DNA from: Bufo bufo
Taxonomy: Eukaryota; Chordata; Amphibia; Anura; Bufonidae
Reading direction: 5' to 3'
Assembly: GCF_905171765.1 (NCBI RefSeq)
Contig: NC_053390.1
Location: 516,484,852-516,548,851, forward strand
Length of the DNA stretch: 64,000 nt
Part shown: one piece after another, positions 11,420 through 21,276 of the stretch
Position numbering within the stretch: position 1 is the stretch's first letter
Layout: each line of letters starts with the position of its first letter
The notes under the pieces: generated by a model
Databases searched by the model: none
What the model was told of the DNA's origin: nothing
Seen by the model: only the letters and a program-made list of their open reading frames with translations
Program-made: the position numbers and the translations under genes

Positions 11420-12283
11420 ATGGACCCGGTTTCAGCCTTGATTGACCGCATGCAAGGTCTTTCGCTGGAGGTAGCAGATCTCCGTAAAACTGTGTCTCAG
11501 TTTCAGGTGACCGGTTCTGCTGGCGTTCATGGAGTTTGTTCAGAGCCTAAGATCTCGCTTCCCGGTACGTTCTCCGGGGGTAGTGAAAATTTTGTTCGCT
11601 TTAGAGAGGCTTGCAAACTCCATTTTCGGCCTACTTCCCTATTCCTCTGATGATGAGGAGCAGAGGGTGAGGACCATCATCTCGTTGCTCAGGGATAACG
11701 CTCAGTCTTGGGCCTTTTCGCTGCCGGTGGGGGCACAGCCCCTCCAATTGGTGGATTAATTTTTGGTAGCCCTGGGGCAGATATATGATGACCCGGATCG
11801 TATTGCTCTGGCTGAATCTAAACTGCGTATTTTATGCCAGGGTAAACAGTCTGCAGAGATATATTGTTCTGAATTTCGGAGATGGGCAGCTGATACTGGT
11901 TGGAATGATGCTGCACTCCGAAGTCAATTTTGCCATTGTCTTTCGAAAAGATTGAAAGGCGCATTTGCTTTTCATGAGAGACCAGCGTCGTTTGAGTCTG
12001 CCATGTCTCTAGCTGTTTGTATTGACAGGCGTCTTAGAGAGAGAGAGGAGACTACTCTTTCCTGTCATATTCAGGCCAAGAACAGTGGGGCTGTCTCATT
12101 CAGTGCGCAGGGGTCTCAGTCTGTCTCAATGCCCTCTGAGGAGGAGGCCATGCAGCTGGGTTTGCTTGCCTCTGATAATAGAGGATTCAGCTCTCAGAGG
12201 AGGGTTTGTTTCTGTTGTGGGGGTATAAATCATTTGGCTAATGTTTGCCCCTCTAGGAGAATCATGGAGTTTTCTGAGAGTAA
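11420..12283 (+). pseudogene. gag of gypsy element 1, interrupted
   Basis: The structural protein of the element. The Met at 11420 opens MDPVSALIDRMQGLSLEV, very like the gag start of the element at 50665-56170. Capsid-like sequence follows (RFREACKL, DDPDRIALAESKL, SEFRRWAADTGWN), then a CCHC zinc knuckle C-x2-C-x4-H-x4-C near 12207-12248. A frame change near 11635, a stop at 11757-11759, and the insertion of the younger LTR element after 12283 break it. The remaining gag end resumes at 17055 after that insertion. Confidence 0.88.
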
Positions 12284-12880
12284 TGTGAGACAGTGACAGG
12301 TCTCACTCAGGTTAGAGGCAAGGAAGGGGTGGATAGTGTGGTCCACACCCCTGTTCCACCACAGGTGAGAGAAGCTGGAGGTAATCAGCCTGGCATAAGG
12401 CACCTCCCAGAGTGTCAGAAAGGGGGTAGTGTGTTACCTGTGGACAGAGGCCTGGAAGCTCTGTCTGTGTGGTCTCAGCTGGGCAAGGCTGAGGGACCAC
12501 AAGGCTGGGAGATAGCCTGGAGTTGGGGGACGCAGCGACGCCTGGGAGGGTCGCAGGGCCATAGTCAGGCGGACTACTGAGCCCCAATCCCCCACAAGAA
12601 ACACTGGACTGCAGACAGTGGGCGTACTGTGCTCTGTACAGCCAGGAGGTTGTGGGACATTGGCTGACAAAGCCGCATGTGTTCACAGGGTGTGAACTGT
12701 GACTTTAGGTGAGTCAGGATATTATATGTTTAGTTAGAGCCCAGCCGGGCAGGTGTTTATTTTGTACCATTTATGTTTGGATTGCTGAGGAGCCAAATAA
12801 AGTGATGTTTGGACCAGAAACTTGGTGTCTGGCGACGATATTTGTGTGAATCACCCCCGGAGAAGAGCTAAACCCCTACA
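12284..12880 (+). repeat. 5' LTR of the myosin-bearing element
   Basis: 597 bp, TG...CA ends. It contains AATAAAGTGATG near 12797, a plausible polyadenylation signal, about 80 bp before the LTR end. Nearly identical to 16458-17054. Confidence 0.93.
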
Positions 12881-12882
12881 AT

Positions 12883-12898
12883 TGGTGTCAGATGCGGG
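12883..12898 (+). promoter_or_regulatory. primer-binding site, leucine-tRNA type
   Basis: TGGTGTCAGATGCGGG starts two bases after the 5' LTR. From memory of vertebrate tRNA 3' ends it resembles the complement of tRNA-Leu with two mismatches. The tRNA assignment is an inference. Confidence 0.6.
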
Positions 12899-12923
12899 CA
12901 GGTGTCCCTGCTGATAAGTAAAA

Positions 12924-14015
12924 ATGCTGGACTTTGTAACAAGGGGGCCAGAGACAAAAACTACGGTGTCACTGACCTTTGTGACGGACTATGGCTCTGT
13001 GCAATGGGAGCTATTAAAATGTGAGACACTGGAAGTGGAATTTGTACTGGGCAAGGACTTTCCATTGTTTGGGCAGTTGTGGAGCGGAGTTCCTGATAAA
13101 AGGCAAAGATATGCCATTGCCAAGGGCAACCGTCGGGAAGACAAAGAGGTGGAGAGCGGCGCGGTTCTCAGGAGTGCATATCTTCCCTGCGACTGTGTCC
13201 GGAGTCCTGAAGAGGAAGTGCGGAGGTGCAGTAAAGCTGTTGCTAGGAGCAAACACAACCTTGATGAGTCTGCGGGAGAGAATGTCACTGCTTTACCAGA
13301 ATGGTTGATTACAAAGGGTAAGACTGTTCCTGTTATTAACTATGTGGCAGACCCAGTGACAGTGAGCCGGCGGCAGGTGATGCCTGCTGGGCTGGTAGGT
13401 AATAAGTATGTGTCTGGACAGGCGGATGAGCCTGCTGTGATTGCTCCCTCGCAGAAATCTACAGGGGAGAAGGTTTCTGTGTTACCTCAGTTGCCCATGA
13501 CCAAAGCTAGTTTTGGGATGACAAGGATCCGGGATCCCATGCTAGCCCGGGTAAGAGATAGCACAATATTCAAACCTGAGACTGGTAAAATATTAAAGGT
13601 GCTGGACAGTCGTGCGGATAAGGACTATCCGCTGATTTTCACTGAGCATGAGACTCCAATGAGAACAGAGACTGATGAACTTGATGTTACAGATACGCTC
13701 ATGCATGAGGGAGTGTTGGGCCGTGATATCAGTTTGTGGCTGTGGGGTAAGGTAGACACTTCTGCAGATAGTGACGAAACTCCTGCAGAACCTGTACCTG
13801 TCCCTTTAAGTGAGGATCTAAGGGAGCTGCACTTTGACCTGCATGGGGAAAGAATATTGACCATTGGAAACAATGGTGCTGGTCAAGTGCAAAGTGATGG
13901 TAACAAAAGGGCGGAAATGCATAAGGAAAATATGATGTCATATGAAATATGTGGTGACAGTGATAACTTTTCCGTTGCAGGTTGTGGTCAGGGGAGAAGC
14001 GCCCCCTGGTGGTAA
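12924..14015 (+). CDS. ORF1 of the myosin-bearing LTR element, 363 aa, protease-end-like start
   Basis: Open frame beginning 25 bp after the primer site. Residues about 38-53 (VEFVLGKDFPLFGQLW) resemble the short block that ends gypsy-type proteases (LGRD-like followed by Phe and Leu), but no active-site DSG or DTG is present. The rest is hydrophilic, with many short acidic and Thr/Val-rich stretches, and shows no domain I can name. The frame ends at 14015 while a second frame is open from about 13942, so a frameshift may separate parts of one ancestral protein. Function unknown; most likely a reduced gag-pol relic. Confidence 0.5.
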   Translation: MLDFVTRGPETKTTVSLTFVTDYGSVQWELLKCETLEVEFVLGKDFPLFGQLWSGVPDKRQRYAIAKGNRREDKEVESGAVLRSAYLPCDCVRSPEEEVRRCSKAVARSKHNLDESAGENVTALPEWLITKGKTVPVINYVADPVTVSRRQVMPAGLVGNKYVSGQADEPAVIAPSQKSTGEKVSVLPQLPMTKASFGMTRIRDPMLARVRDSTIFKPETGKILKVLDSRADKDYPLIFTEHETPMRTETDELDVTDTLMHEGVLGRDISLWLWGKVDTSADSDETPAEPVPVPLSEDLRELHFDLHGERILTIGNNGAGQVQSDGNKRAEMHKENMMSYEICGDSDNFSVAGCGQGRSAPWW

Positions 14016-14145
14016 AAATGTAAATGATGATAAAACTGTATTTTCTGCATCTGCTATGTTTCATGAAGCGCGATATGATGTAATCAAAAAGTTTGAAGAC
14101 ATGCCTATAACTAGTGTGGAGCAAAGCCCAGCTCCAGCTTAGTGT

Positions 14146-14637
14146 TTGAAGGGCCAGGAGAATATGATAGGGTTAGAGGGTGTACCGCACGTACCAGAGG
14201 GGGAAATGCAGTCTCCACAATGTTGGTTGGTTACTAAGGAAGTGTCCCAGGTGGGGATTAGCTCATCGGTGCCCCTAGAGGTCAGAATTAATAATGACAC
14301 GAGCGGTATAGGTGACGTATGTGCTGTGACCGATAGCAACCCAGAGAGTGAAGCTACCATGTCAAGGTCCTGTGAAAAAAAGGTGGTTACTAGTAGCGAC
14401 CAGACAGTTATATCTGACGAGATGAGAATTAAGTCGGGTGACGTCAGCCTAGGGTCTGAAGCCCATATCCAGACAGTTGTAGGTGACCTGACACGACAGT
14501 ACAGCTGCAAACAGGAGGATGATCTCTCTCTCCTCACGCTCCCTAGAAACGTTGGAGACGGGACTAGCTGTCTTCACAGAGCAACTGAAGAAGGCTTCAG
14601 AAAGGGCAAAGAAGGAGAGCCAGAAAGAGAATGGTGA
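14146..14637 (+). CDS. ORF2 fragment of the myosin-bearing LTR element
   Basis: A 163-residue open stretch with a TTG first codon, in a frame that is also open from about 13942 apart from one TAG at 14140-14142. Rich in Ser, Thr and Val, with no recognised domain. It overlaps the start of the long frame at 14519 by about 119 bp, so it is probably the upstream part of the same ancestral coding region, now out of frame. Confidence 0.35.
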   Translation: MKGQENMIGLEGVPHVPEGEMQSPQCWLVTKEVSQVGISSSVPLEVRINNDTSGIGDVCAVTDSNPESEATMSRSCEKKVVTSSDQTVISDEMRIKSGDVSLGSEAHIQTVVGDLTRQYSCKQEDDLSLLTLPRNVGDGTSCLHRATEEGFRKGKEGEPEREW

Positions 14638-16462
14638 TACTCCTACATCTACATCTGCTGCAGCAGAGCCGAGCAAGGAGCAGCTGGAACCGGAGGCCAA
14701 AAAGCGGGGCACTTCCCACAAGCTTGTGCAAAAAGCTGAAAAGAAACTGCTGAAAAACATGGAGTTGGTGGTTCAGCGCCTGGAGAAACAGGGTGTGACA
14801 TACAAAAAGGTGGAGAAAACCAAGAACAAACTTCAGCGAGGATTGGATGATCTGATGGTGGACCTGGACCACCAGAAGCAAGTTATGTCTAATCCAGCGA
14901 AGAAACAGGAGAAATGTGACTGGCTCCTAGCTGAAGAGAAATACATCTCGGCTCGATATGGTGAAAAACGTGACCAAACAGAGACTGATGCTTGGGAAAA
15001 GGAGACCAAGGCCCTCTCCTTGGCTAAAGCCCTGGAAAAAGCGCTTGAGGAGCATGCTGAATTGGAGAGGCTGAACAAGCAACTCAGAGCAGAGAATGAA
15101 AATCTCATGAGCTTAAAAGATGAGTTGGAGAAATCTAAGTGTGCTCTCAAACAGCAGGTGGAAGGTGAGAAACCTGAAGAGGAGAGTTCTCTGAAAGATA
15201 TCAAGAAGCCAGAGCCTGTTAAAAATGGGACTGGAGAGGGTGGCACTGTGGTGCTGGCTGTGGCAGAGAAGATGGAAGATGCTTCTGCTAAACCAGATGA
15301 TGGGGCTGATGTGGATGCCGAAGACCTCAGACCCGTGGTAGCGTGTAGCCTAGGCCTGGAAGACGTCCCCTCTGCATACAAGGCCTTCCAAATAGCCAGC
15401 AGCCTGCTGGGGAAGAAGTACGAGAAGGTGAACTATCAGTTTTCGGATCCGGGCTATTACGATGGGCTGTATCTCCGGACTCCTCCACAAAATGAGAACA
15501 GGGTCCTGGGTGAGCCTCTGGAGAAAATGACAGAAGACGAGGAGTCTGCTGAAGACCCTGGTGCCTCCTGCCTCGATGAGAAAGAGGGGGAGGGGTTAAT
15601 AGGGCAAGTTTATGGTGCCATGTCCGAGAAGGATGAGAAGGCGGTCAAAGAGACTGGAGACTTCAAGAAGACAAAGACTGAAAAAGTTAAGGCCGATATG
15701 CTGGTTGACATGAAATCCCCAGGTTCTACAGAGACCAAAGTTAAGCCAAAGGGAGCTACGGCCGAAGTGGAAAAAGCCGCTAAAGAAGCAGAGGTCTCTA
15801 AAACCGTCATAGTAGCTGGAGTAACTACTGTTGGAAAGAAGGAAGAAGTGACCCAGATGCACGTAAAAGAAGCGAGTAGGGGCAAGCGTGCTCTGCTGAA
15901 GGAGCCCTGCAAAGCAAAGGAGAAAGTGTCGGGATATGACTATGACTGGGAACAGTTTAGGCAAGAGCTGCAGCAGTCCAAAAAAGGACGTGAGGCGCAT
16001 GTACAGGAGCCAGAGGATCTAAAAAGAGAGAGAGATCAAAATATACGACAGCGCATCATCATCTCTTGGGAAAGAGTAAGAAAAGAGTATCTGGCCATGA
16101 GATGGGCACATGAGGCCTTTAGGCAGTTTCTGTTAGGCAAGATGTTGGTTTTGGTGATGAACCAAGCTCTGCTGGCGTGGGTCTGGCAGAACAAAGGGAA
16201 GGTACGTGTCACCGAGGTTCCTGGCCTCGGTGAAATAAGAACCGGTAATTTTCTGTGTCAGCGGCAGCTAGTGCTCGCTGACACTGGGTTACTTAGTGTG
16301 GCTGTAAAGCCAATCTGGGCCGGTTCTTATTGGGAGCAGCCAAAGAGCAGGGTGGGTGGCTGTTCCCCACGTCCAGGCCAGGTCGATACCCTCTCACCAG
16401 CCTCCCGTGGTTATGCAGGTGTTCACCCTCACGGGCTTGAACAAAGGGGGGGGGATATGTGA
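14519..16462 (+). CDS. ORF3: coiled-coil protein with a non-muscle myosin II heavy-chain-like segment, 647 aa
   Basis: The long frame of the element. Residues about 83-215 (nt 14765-15164) look like the coiled-coil rod of vertebrate non-muscle myosin heavy chain: [47 protein letters not shown] and [13 protein letters not shown] occur in the family order. The wording appears closest to the II-B (MYH10) paralogue. Seven or so residues usually found before LEKSK are missing. The segment has no intron, as expected of capture from spliced RNA. Residues about 274-330 ([20 protein letters not shown] onward) form a globular-looking block I do not recognise. Residues 330-560 are Lys/Glu-rich. Residues after about 560 are translated from the structured RNA and polypurine region and are probably not selected. 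No motor domain, so no motor activity is expected; coiled-coil assembly or host-partner binding is speculation. Confidence 0.75.
   Translation: MISLSSRSLETLETGLAVFTEQLKKASERAKKESQKENGDTPTSTSAAAEPSKEQLEPEAKKRGTSHKLVQKAEKKLLKNMELVVQRLEKQGVTYKKVEKTKNKLQRGLDDLMVDLDHQKQVMSNPAKKQEKCDWLLAEEKYISARYGEKRDQTETDAWEKETKALSLAKALEKALEEHAELERLNKQLRAENENLMSLKDELEKSKCALKQQVEGEKPEEESSLKDIKKPEPVKNGTGEGGTVVLAVAEKMEDASAKPDDGADVDAEDLRPVVACSLGLEDVPSAYKAFQIASSLLGKKYEKVNYQFSDPGYYDGLYLRTPPQNENRVLGEPLEKMTEDEESAEDPGASCLDEKEGEGLIGQVYGAMSEKDEKAVKETGDFKKTKTEKVKADMLVDMKSPGSTETKVKPKGATAEVEKAAKEAEVSKTVIVAGVTTVGKKEEVTQMHVKEASRGKRALLKEPCKAKEKVSGYDYDWEQFRQELQQSKKGREAHVQEPEDLKRERDQNIRQRIIISWERVRKEYLAMRWAHEAFRQFLLGKMLVLVMNQALLAWVWQNKGKVRVTEVPGLGEIRTGNFLCQRQLVLADTGLLSVAVKPIWAGSYWEQPKSRVGGCSPRPGQVDTLSPASRGYAGVHPHGLEQRGGDM
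16211..16331 (+). promoter_or_regulatory. clustered RNA hairpins upstream of the polypurine tract
   Basis: Three inverted repeats in 120 bases: ACCGAGG with CCTCGGT (16211-16231), AATAAGAACCGG with CCGGTTCTTATT (16234-16245 and 16320-16331), and nested in the latter GTGTCAGCG with CGCTGACAC (16255-16263 and 16276-16284). Position just before the 3' LTR recalls RNA export or packaging structures of retroelements; the role is inferred. Confidence 0.6.
16443..16457 (+). promoter_or_regulatory. polypurine tract of the myosin-bearing element
   Basis: AAAGGGGGGGGGATA directly precedes the 3' LTR (TGTGAGACAG), the expected site of plus-strand DNA priming. Confidence 0.85.
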
Positions 16463-17054
16463 GACAGTGACAGGTCTCACTCAGGTTAGAGGCAAGGAAG
16501 GGGTGGATAGTGTGGTCCACACCCCTGTTCCACCACAGGTGAGAGAAGCTGGAGGTAATCAGCCTGGCATAAGGCACCTCCCAGAGTGTCAGAAAGGGGG
16601 TAGTGTGTTACCTGTGGACAGAGGCCTGGAAGCTCTGTATGTGTGGTCTCAGCTGGGCAAGGCTGAGGGACCACAAGGCTGGGAGATAGCCTGGAGTTGG
16701 GGGACGCAGCGACGCCTGGGAGGGTCGCAGGGCCATAGTCAGGCGGACTACTGAGCCCCAATCCCCCACAAGAAACACTGGACTGCAGACAGTGGGCGTA
16801 CTGTGCTCTATACAGCCAGGAGGCTGTGGGACATTGGCTGACAAAGCCACATGTGTTCACAGGGTGTGAACTGTGACTTTAGGTGAGTCAGGATATTATA
16901 TGTTTAGTTAGAGCCCAGCCGGGCAGGTGTTTATTTTGTACCATTTATGTTTGGATTGCTGAGGAGCCAAATAAAGTGATGTTTGGACCAGAAACTTGGT
17001 GTCTGGCGACGATATTTGTGTGAATCACCCCAGGAGAAGAGCTAAACCCCTACA
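16458..17054 (+). repeat. 3' LTR of the myosin-bearing element
   Basis: 597 bp, TG...CA ends, about five substitutions from 12284-12880. Followed by GTAA, the second copy of the target duplication. Confidence 0.93.
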
Positions 17055-17640
17055 GTAATAAAAAAAAAAGAAACCCTCTAAAAACTTTCCATTTGCTACT
17101 ATTGGCAAGGTTGATGCGGAAATTGAAGGTTTGCCGTTTGCTTGTAGTTCCCGTTTTCTCCTACCTGCCAGGGTGACGCTAGACAGCAAGAACATTGTTT
17201 GTGGGATTTTTGTAGATAGTGGAGCAGCTATCAATCTCATTGATAATCAATTTGCAACAACGCATGGTTTCCAGGTGTGCACTTTGGAAAAGGATATACC
17301 TCTTTTTGCTATCAATTCCGCTCCACTTTCTCAAAGATCGTTAAAGGGCATAGTTTCGCAATATCTGTTTAACTGTGGGTGACGCCCATGTTGAGGATAT
17401 GTCATGTTTCGTCTTAAGCGGATTACCTACTACTCTAGTGTTGGGGCTACCCTGGCTCACTAAACATAACCCCACCATTGATTGGCAAGCAAGGCAAATT
17501 AATGGTTGGAGTGAGTTTTGCAGAGAGAATTGCCTCACGGCGTCTCTTTCAGAGGTTTCTACCAAGACTGTGCCATCTTTTCTCTCTGAATTTTCTGATG
17601 TGTTTTCCGAGAGTCCAGGAGTTGACCCCTCACCGGGAGT
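17055..17640 (+). pseudogene. gag end and aspartic protease of gypsy element 1
   Basis: After the nested element, an A-rich run (17060-17070) and the last gag codons lead into a retropepsin. The active-site block VDSGAAINLID lies near 17212; APLSQRSL and [13 protein letters not shown] follow, the latter in another frame after a shift near 17380. The enzyme would have cut the polyprotein. Broken by at least one frameshift, with a further frame change before the reverse transcriptase. Confidence 0.85.
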
Positions 17641-18950
17641 ACGACTGCCCTATTAATCTCACCCCAGGCGCCAAGCTGCCAAAATCACGATTATACAATC
17701 TCTCCCAACCTGAAAGAGTCGCTATGCGTACTTATATCTCTGAGAGCCTGAGAAAGGGACACATTCGACCCTCGAAGTCACCTGTTGCCGTTTTTTTCTT
17801 TTTTAAGAAAAAAGATGCTTCTTTAAGACTTTGTCTGGATTTCAGGGAGCTGAACCGTATCACGATTCGTGACCCATATCCGCTTACTCTGATCCCGCAC
17901 CTGTTTAACCAGACTGTTGGGGCCAAAGTTTTTTCTAAGTTGGATTTAAGAGGGGCATACAACCTAGTCAGGGTCAGGGAAGGGGACGAATGGAAGACGG
18001 TCTTCAATACCCCTGAGGGTCATTTTGAGAATTTGGTTATGCCCTTTGGTTTGATGAATGCTCCGGCCGTCTTCCAACATTTTGTGAACAGCATTTTTTA
18101 TCATTTAATGGGGAAATTTGTACTGGTGTATCTAGATGACATTTAGATTTTTTCTCCTGATTTCAAGACTCATCGGGACCACCTACGTGAGGTCTTGCTG
18201 ATTCTGCGGGAGAATAAATTGTACGCTAAACCGGAAAAATGTGTGTTTGCAGTTCCGGAGATTCAATTTCTTGGTTTTCTTCTCTCCGCTTCTGGTTTTC
18301 GGATGGACCCTGAGAAGGTCCGTGCTGTGCTTGAATGGGAGCTTCCTGAGAATCAGAAGGCGCTGATGCGGTTTTTGGGTTTTGCCAATTTTTACAGAAA
18401 GTTAATTTAGAATTATTCCTCTGTTGTTAAGCCGCTCACTGATATGACTAAAAAGGGGGTAGATTTTTCCTTGTGGTCGGTAGATGCGCTTAAAGCCTTT
18501 TCTAGTATTAAAGAGAGTTTTGCTTCCGCTCCCATTTTGGTACAACCTGATGTCTCTCTACCTTTTACTGTTGAGGTGGATGCTTCTGAGGTGGGTGTGG
18601 GTGCGGTCTTATCTCAGGGTCCCTCTTTTGCCAAATGGCGACCGTGTGCCTTTTTCTCGAAGAAACTCTCCTCTGCAGAGAGAAATTACGATGTGGGAGA
18701 TAGGGAGTTGTTGGCCATCAAATTAGCTTTTGAGGAATGGCGCCATTGGTTAGAGGGAGTCAGACACCCTATTAACGTGTTTACCGACCATAAGAATCTG
18801 GCCTACTTGGAATCGGCCAAGCGTCTGAACCCGAGACAGGCCAGATGGTCTTTGTTCTTTTCTAGGTTTAATTTTGTTGTTACATTCCGCCCTGTGGTTA
18901 AAAATGTGAAGGCAGATGCACTGTCAAGTTGTTTTCCGAGAGAGGGGAAC
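17641..18950 (+). pseudogene. reverse transcriptase and RNase H of gypsy element 1
   Basis: Reverse transcriptase blocks are in order: [40 protein letters not shown] and the catalytic LVYLDDI. A TAG follows the YLDD motif immediately (18144-18146) and another TAG is at 18408-18410. RNase H follows with [35 protein letters not shown] and FTDHKNLAYLES. The catalytic residues are retained, but the stops prevent a full product. Very similar to the minus-strand copy at 52720-53860. Confidence 0.92.
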
Positions 18951-19049
18951 TTTGAAGACCCGGGTCCCATTTTGGATGAAGGTGTGGTCATCTCTGCTCT
19001 TTATCCTGAATTGGAGGCAGAGGTTCAGGCAGCCCAGGCAGAGGCTCCT

Positions 19050-20459
19050 GATCTTTGTCCTCCTGGGAGGTTGTTTGTGCCTCTCGCTTTATCGCTTTAC
19101 GACACAAGGTTTTTAAGGAGCACCACGATACTGTCCTTGCTGGGCACCCGGGGAGTAGAGCCACAGTGGATCTCATTGCTCTGAGATTCTGGTGGCCGGC
19201 TCTTCGTAAGACGGATGAGGGTTTTGTAGCCGCCTGCTAGACCTGCGCTCGTGCCAAGGTCCCTCATTCACGGCCATCGTGTTCTCTCCTCCCGTTACCC
19301 ATTCCTTCCCGTCCTTGGACGCATCTGTCCATGGACTTCATTACGGACCTGCCTCGTTCCTCAGAGAAGACTGTGATTCTGGTGGTAGTGGACCGTTTTA
19401 GCAAAATGGCGCATTTCATTCCCTTTCCTGGGTTACCCAATGCTAAGACGCTGGCGCAAGCGTTTGTTGATCACATTGTTAAATTGCATGTCATTCCTTC
19501 AGACATCGTTTCTGATAGGGGCACGCAATTTGTTTCCAGATTCTGGAAGGCCTTCTGTTCTTCTTGGGGGTTCGGTTGTCGTTCTCTTCTGCTTTTCACC
19601 CGCAGTCGAATGGTCAGACCGAACGCGTCAATCAGAATCTGGAGACATATCTGCGCTGTTTTGTGGCAGAGAAACAGGAGGATTGGTATTCTTTTTTGTC
19701 CCTTGCTGAGTTTGCTTTAAATAACCGTCGCCAGGAGTCCTCTGATAAGTCACCATTTTTTGGTGCATATGGGTTTCATCCGCAGTTTGGGACATTCTCT
19801 GGAGAGGGGTCTTCTGGTTTACCTGATGAGGAGAGATTTTCCTCGTCTTTGTCATTTATTTGGCAAAAGATTCAGGGTAATCTGAAGAGGATGAGTGAGA
19901 GATATAAGGGTGTGGCGGATAAGAAACGTGTGCCTGGTCCGGACCTGAATGTGGGTGATCTAGTGTGGTTGTCTACAAAGAATATCAAACTGAAGGTTCC
20001 CTCCTGGAAGTTGGTTCCTAAGTTTATTGGGCCTTACAAGATCTTGTCCGTCATCAATCCCGTTGCCTTCCGTCTTGATCTTCCTCAGACTTGGAAGATC
20101 CATCATGTTTTTCACAGGTCCCTATTAAAACCTTATGTCCAACCCACTGTACCCTCCTCTTTGCCTCCTCCTCCGATCTTGATGGCAATCTTGAATTTCA
20201 GGTCTCTAGGATTGTGGATTCTCACATTTTCCGCGGTTCTCTTCAGTACCTCGTTCATTGGGAGGGTTATAGTCCTGAGGAGAGGATGTGGGTCCCAGTG
20301 GCGGACATTAAGGCCACTCGTCTCATCAGGGCTTTCCATAGGTCTCATCCTGAGAAGGTGGGCTCTGAGTGTCCGGAGTTCACCCATAGAGTGAGGGGTA
20401 CTGTCACCGCCAGTTCTGTGAGAAGGTCTGGCAGACGTTCTTCTCTACCTCTTGTATGA
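19050..20459 (+). pseudogene. integrase and chromodomain of gypsy element 1
   Basis: The HHCC zinc domain (EHHDTVLAGHPG, then C-x2-C interrupted by a TAG at 19238-19240) precedes the DDE core: Asp in MDFITDLP, Asp in VSDRGTQF and Glu in NGQTERVNQ. A frameshift near 19565 splits the core and another near 20160 separates a chromodomain with LQYLVHWEGYSPEERMWVP, which in this family directs insertion to particular chromatin. The frame ends at 20459, 58 bp inside the 3' LTR, so the protein tail is LTR-encoded. Confidence 0.9.
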
Positions 20460-20818
20460 CGATCTTTGTTTTGGTTTCATTTTGTCATCTCCTTTCCTTC
20501 TGCCAGGTGTCACTTATTTAGACTAATCGTCTTCCTTTATATTCCCTCCCATACTTCCTCACTTTGCGGTTTATACTACTTCCTGGATGAAGTGTTCACT
20601 GCTGGAGGCTGCTGCTGCTGTTTGCTCAGATAAGTCTTTTCCTTTATTGTGTTTCCTTGCTGGCTTGATTCTAGGTGACCCTGACTCCGTCCGTATTAAG
20701 TGCAGGGAGCCGGTGGTCGTGTCCCCTCACTATTATAGGGTTTTCAGGTGTCACACAGTCTTAGGTACGTGGTCACACAGTGGGTACGTCTACCATTGAG
20801 ACGACTTCATCCGTGACT
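20402..20818 (+). repeat. 3' LTR of gypsy element 1
   Basis: 417 bp. Starts TGTCACCGCC and ends GTGACT where the 5' LTR has GTGACA; followed by the CCAAG duplication. Lacks about 110 bp present in the 5' LTR. GAGTGAGGGGTAC just upstream is a likely polypurine tract. Confidence 0.9.
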
Positions 20819-20823
20819 CCAAG

Positions 20824-21058
20824 ATGCATCCAGACATCCTCCCCATGCTGTTCCCAAACCATTTTGGTGGTGTTTCCATGCATTTCTGACATTTTCCTAT
20901 GAATCAGGCACCCTCCCCTCTTCAGAGCAGAGGGAACCTGGTTTAATGCTCGGGTTCTACCATTGACTTCCATTATACTCAGTTGCTCGGTCGAGCACTC
21001 GAACATCCCAATGTGTTCGGCCCGAGCCCCCGAGCACTACGTTGCTCGATCAACACTA
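20824..21058 (+). other. 3' terminal part of hAT copy 1
   Basis: Continues the sequence interrupted at 10187. Contains TTGCTCGGTCGAGCACTCGA near 20982-21001 and ends GATCAACACTA, the reverse of a TAGTGTTGATC terminus. No coding potential recognised. Confidence 0.6.
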
Positions 21059-21276
21059 ATGCCCATACATTAAACAGTAATATTGTCAATAAAGTATGGG
21101 TCATAGATCTCTTTATGTTGGAGCACACTTCTGGCTGTGCCAATATCCACAAGAAAGGTGTGTGTGTGTTCCCCCCACCTGAAGCTGCACAGTAGGTGTA
21201 GGACCACACTGGGGGGGAGACACAAAGCCATAGTACTGATGGCTTCTCCGACATGTGGATCTGGCTTGACCCTGTC

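Larger units (their letters stand above)
12284..17054 (+). mobile_element. non-autonomous LTR retrotransposon carrying a myosin-like coding segment
   Basis: Two LTRs of equal length (597 bp) differ at about five positions (roughly 99% identity), so insertion was recent. LTRs begin TGTGAGACAG and end CCCCTACA. The 4-bp flank GTAA is repeated at 12280-12283 and 17055-17058. A primer site follows the 5' LTR and a polypurine tract precedes the 3' LTR. The inside holds three frames with no recognisable reverse transcriptase or integrase, so movement would need enzymes supplied by another element. It lies in the gag end of gypsy element 1. The size and non-enzymatic cargo fit the general idea of a large non-autonomous LTR element. 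Confidence 0.88.
10188..20818 (+). mobile_element. chromodomain Ty3/gypsy element 1, degraded, with two nested insertions
   Basis: LTRs begin TGTCACCGCCAG and end near ATCCGTGACA; flanking 5-bp duplications CCAAG are at 10183-10187 and 20819-20823. Between the LTRs lie gag, protease, reverse transcriptase, RNase H, integrase and a chromodomain in the order expected of chromoviruses, all broken by stops and frameshifts. A solo LTR sits inside its 5' LTR and a 4.8-kb LTR element sits in the gag end. Closely related to the element at 50665-56170. An old genomic copy that cannot express a full polyprotein. Confidence 0.93.
4011..21058 (+). mobile_element. hAT element, copy 1, with nested insertions
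   Basis: A decayed hAT-superfamily transposon. Its coding part is at 4125-7238, a 42-bp minisatellite follows, and its 3' end reads as the reverse of TAGTGTTGATCGAGC at 21044-21058, similar to the TAGAGATGAGC and TAGTGATGAGC ends at 30027 and 42505. The body is interrupted by a Tc1-like element (7241-8803) and by a gypsy element (10188-20818). Removing the gypsy element and one CCAAG copy rejoins continuous hAT 3' sequence (GAGTCCAAG then ATGCATCC). The 5' end is not seen and may lie left of the window if the 90-bp array is part of the element. Start is therefore approximate. Confidence 0.7.

Noticed and set aside
12293..12686. Paired frames repeated at 12293-12686 and 16356-16860
   Set aside because: They lie in the two LTR copies and repeat because the LTRs do; no recognisable product.
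14519..16462. A host myosin gene or a processed myosin pseudogene
   Set aside because: Only about 130 residues of rod are present, inside LTRs with a primer site and polypurine tract and in frame with unrelated sequence. A captured fragment fits better.
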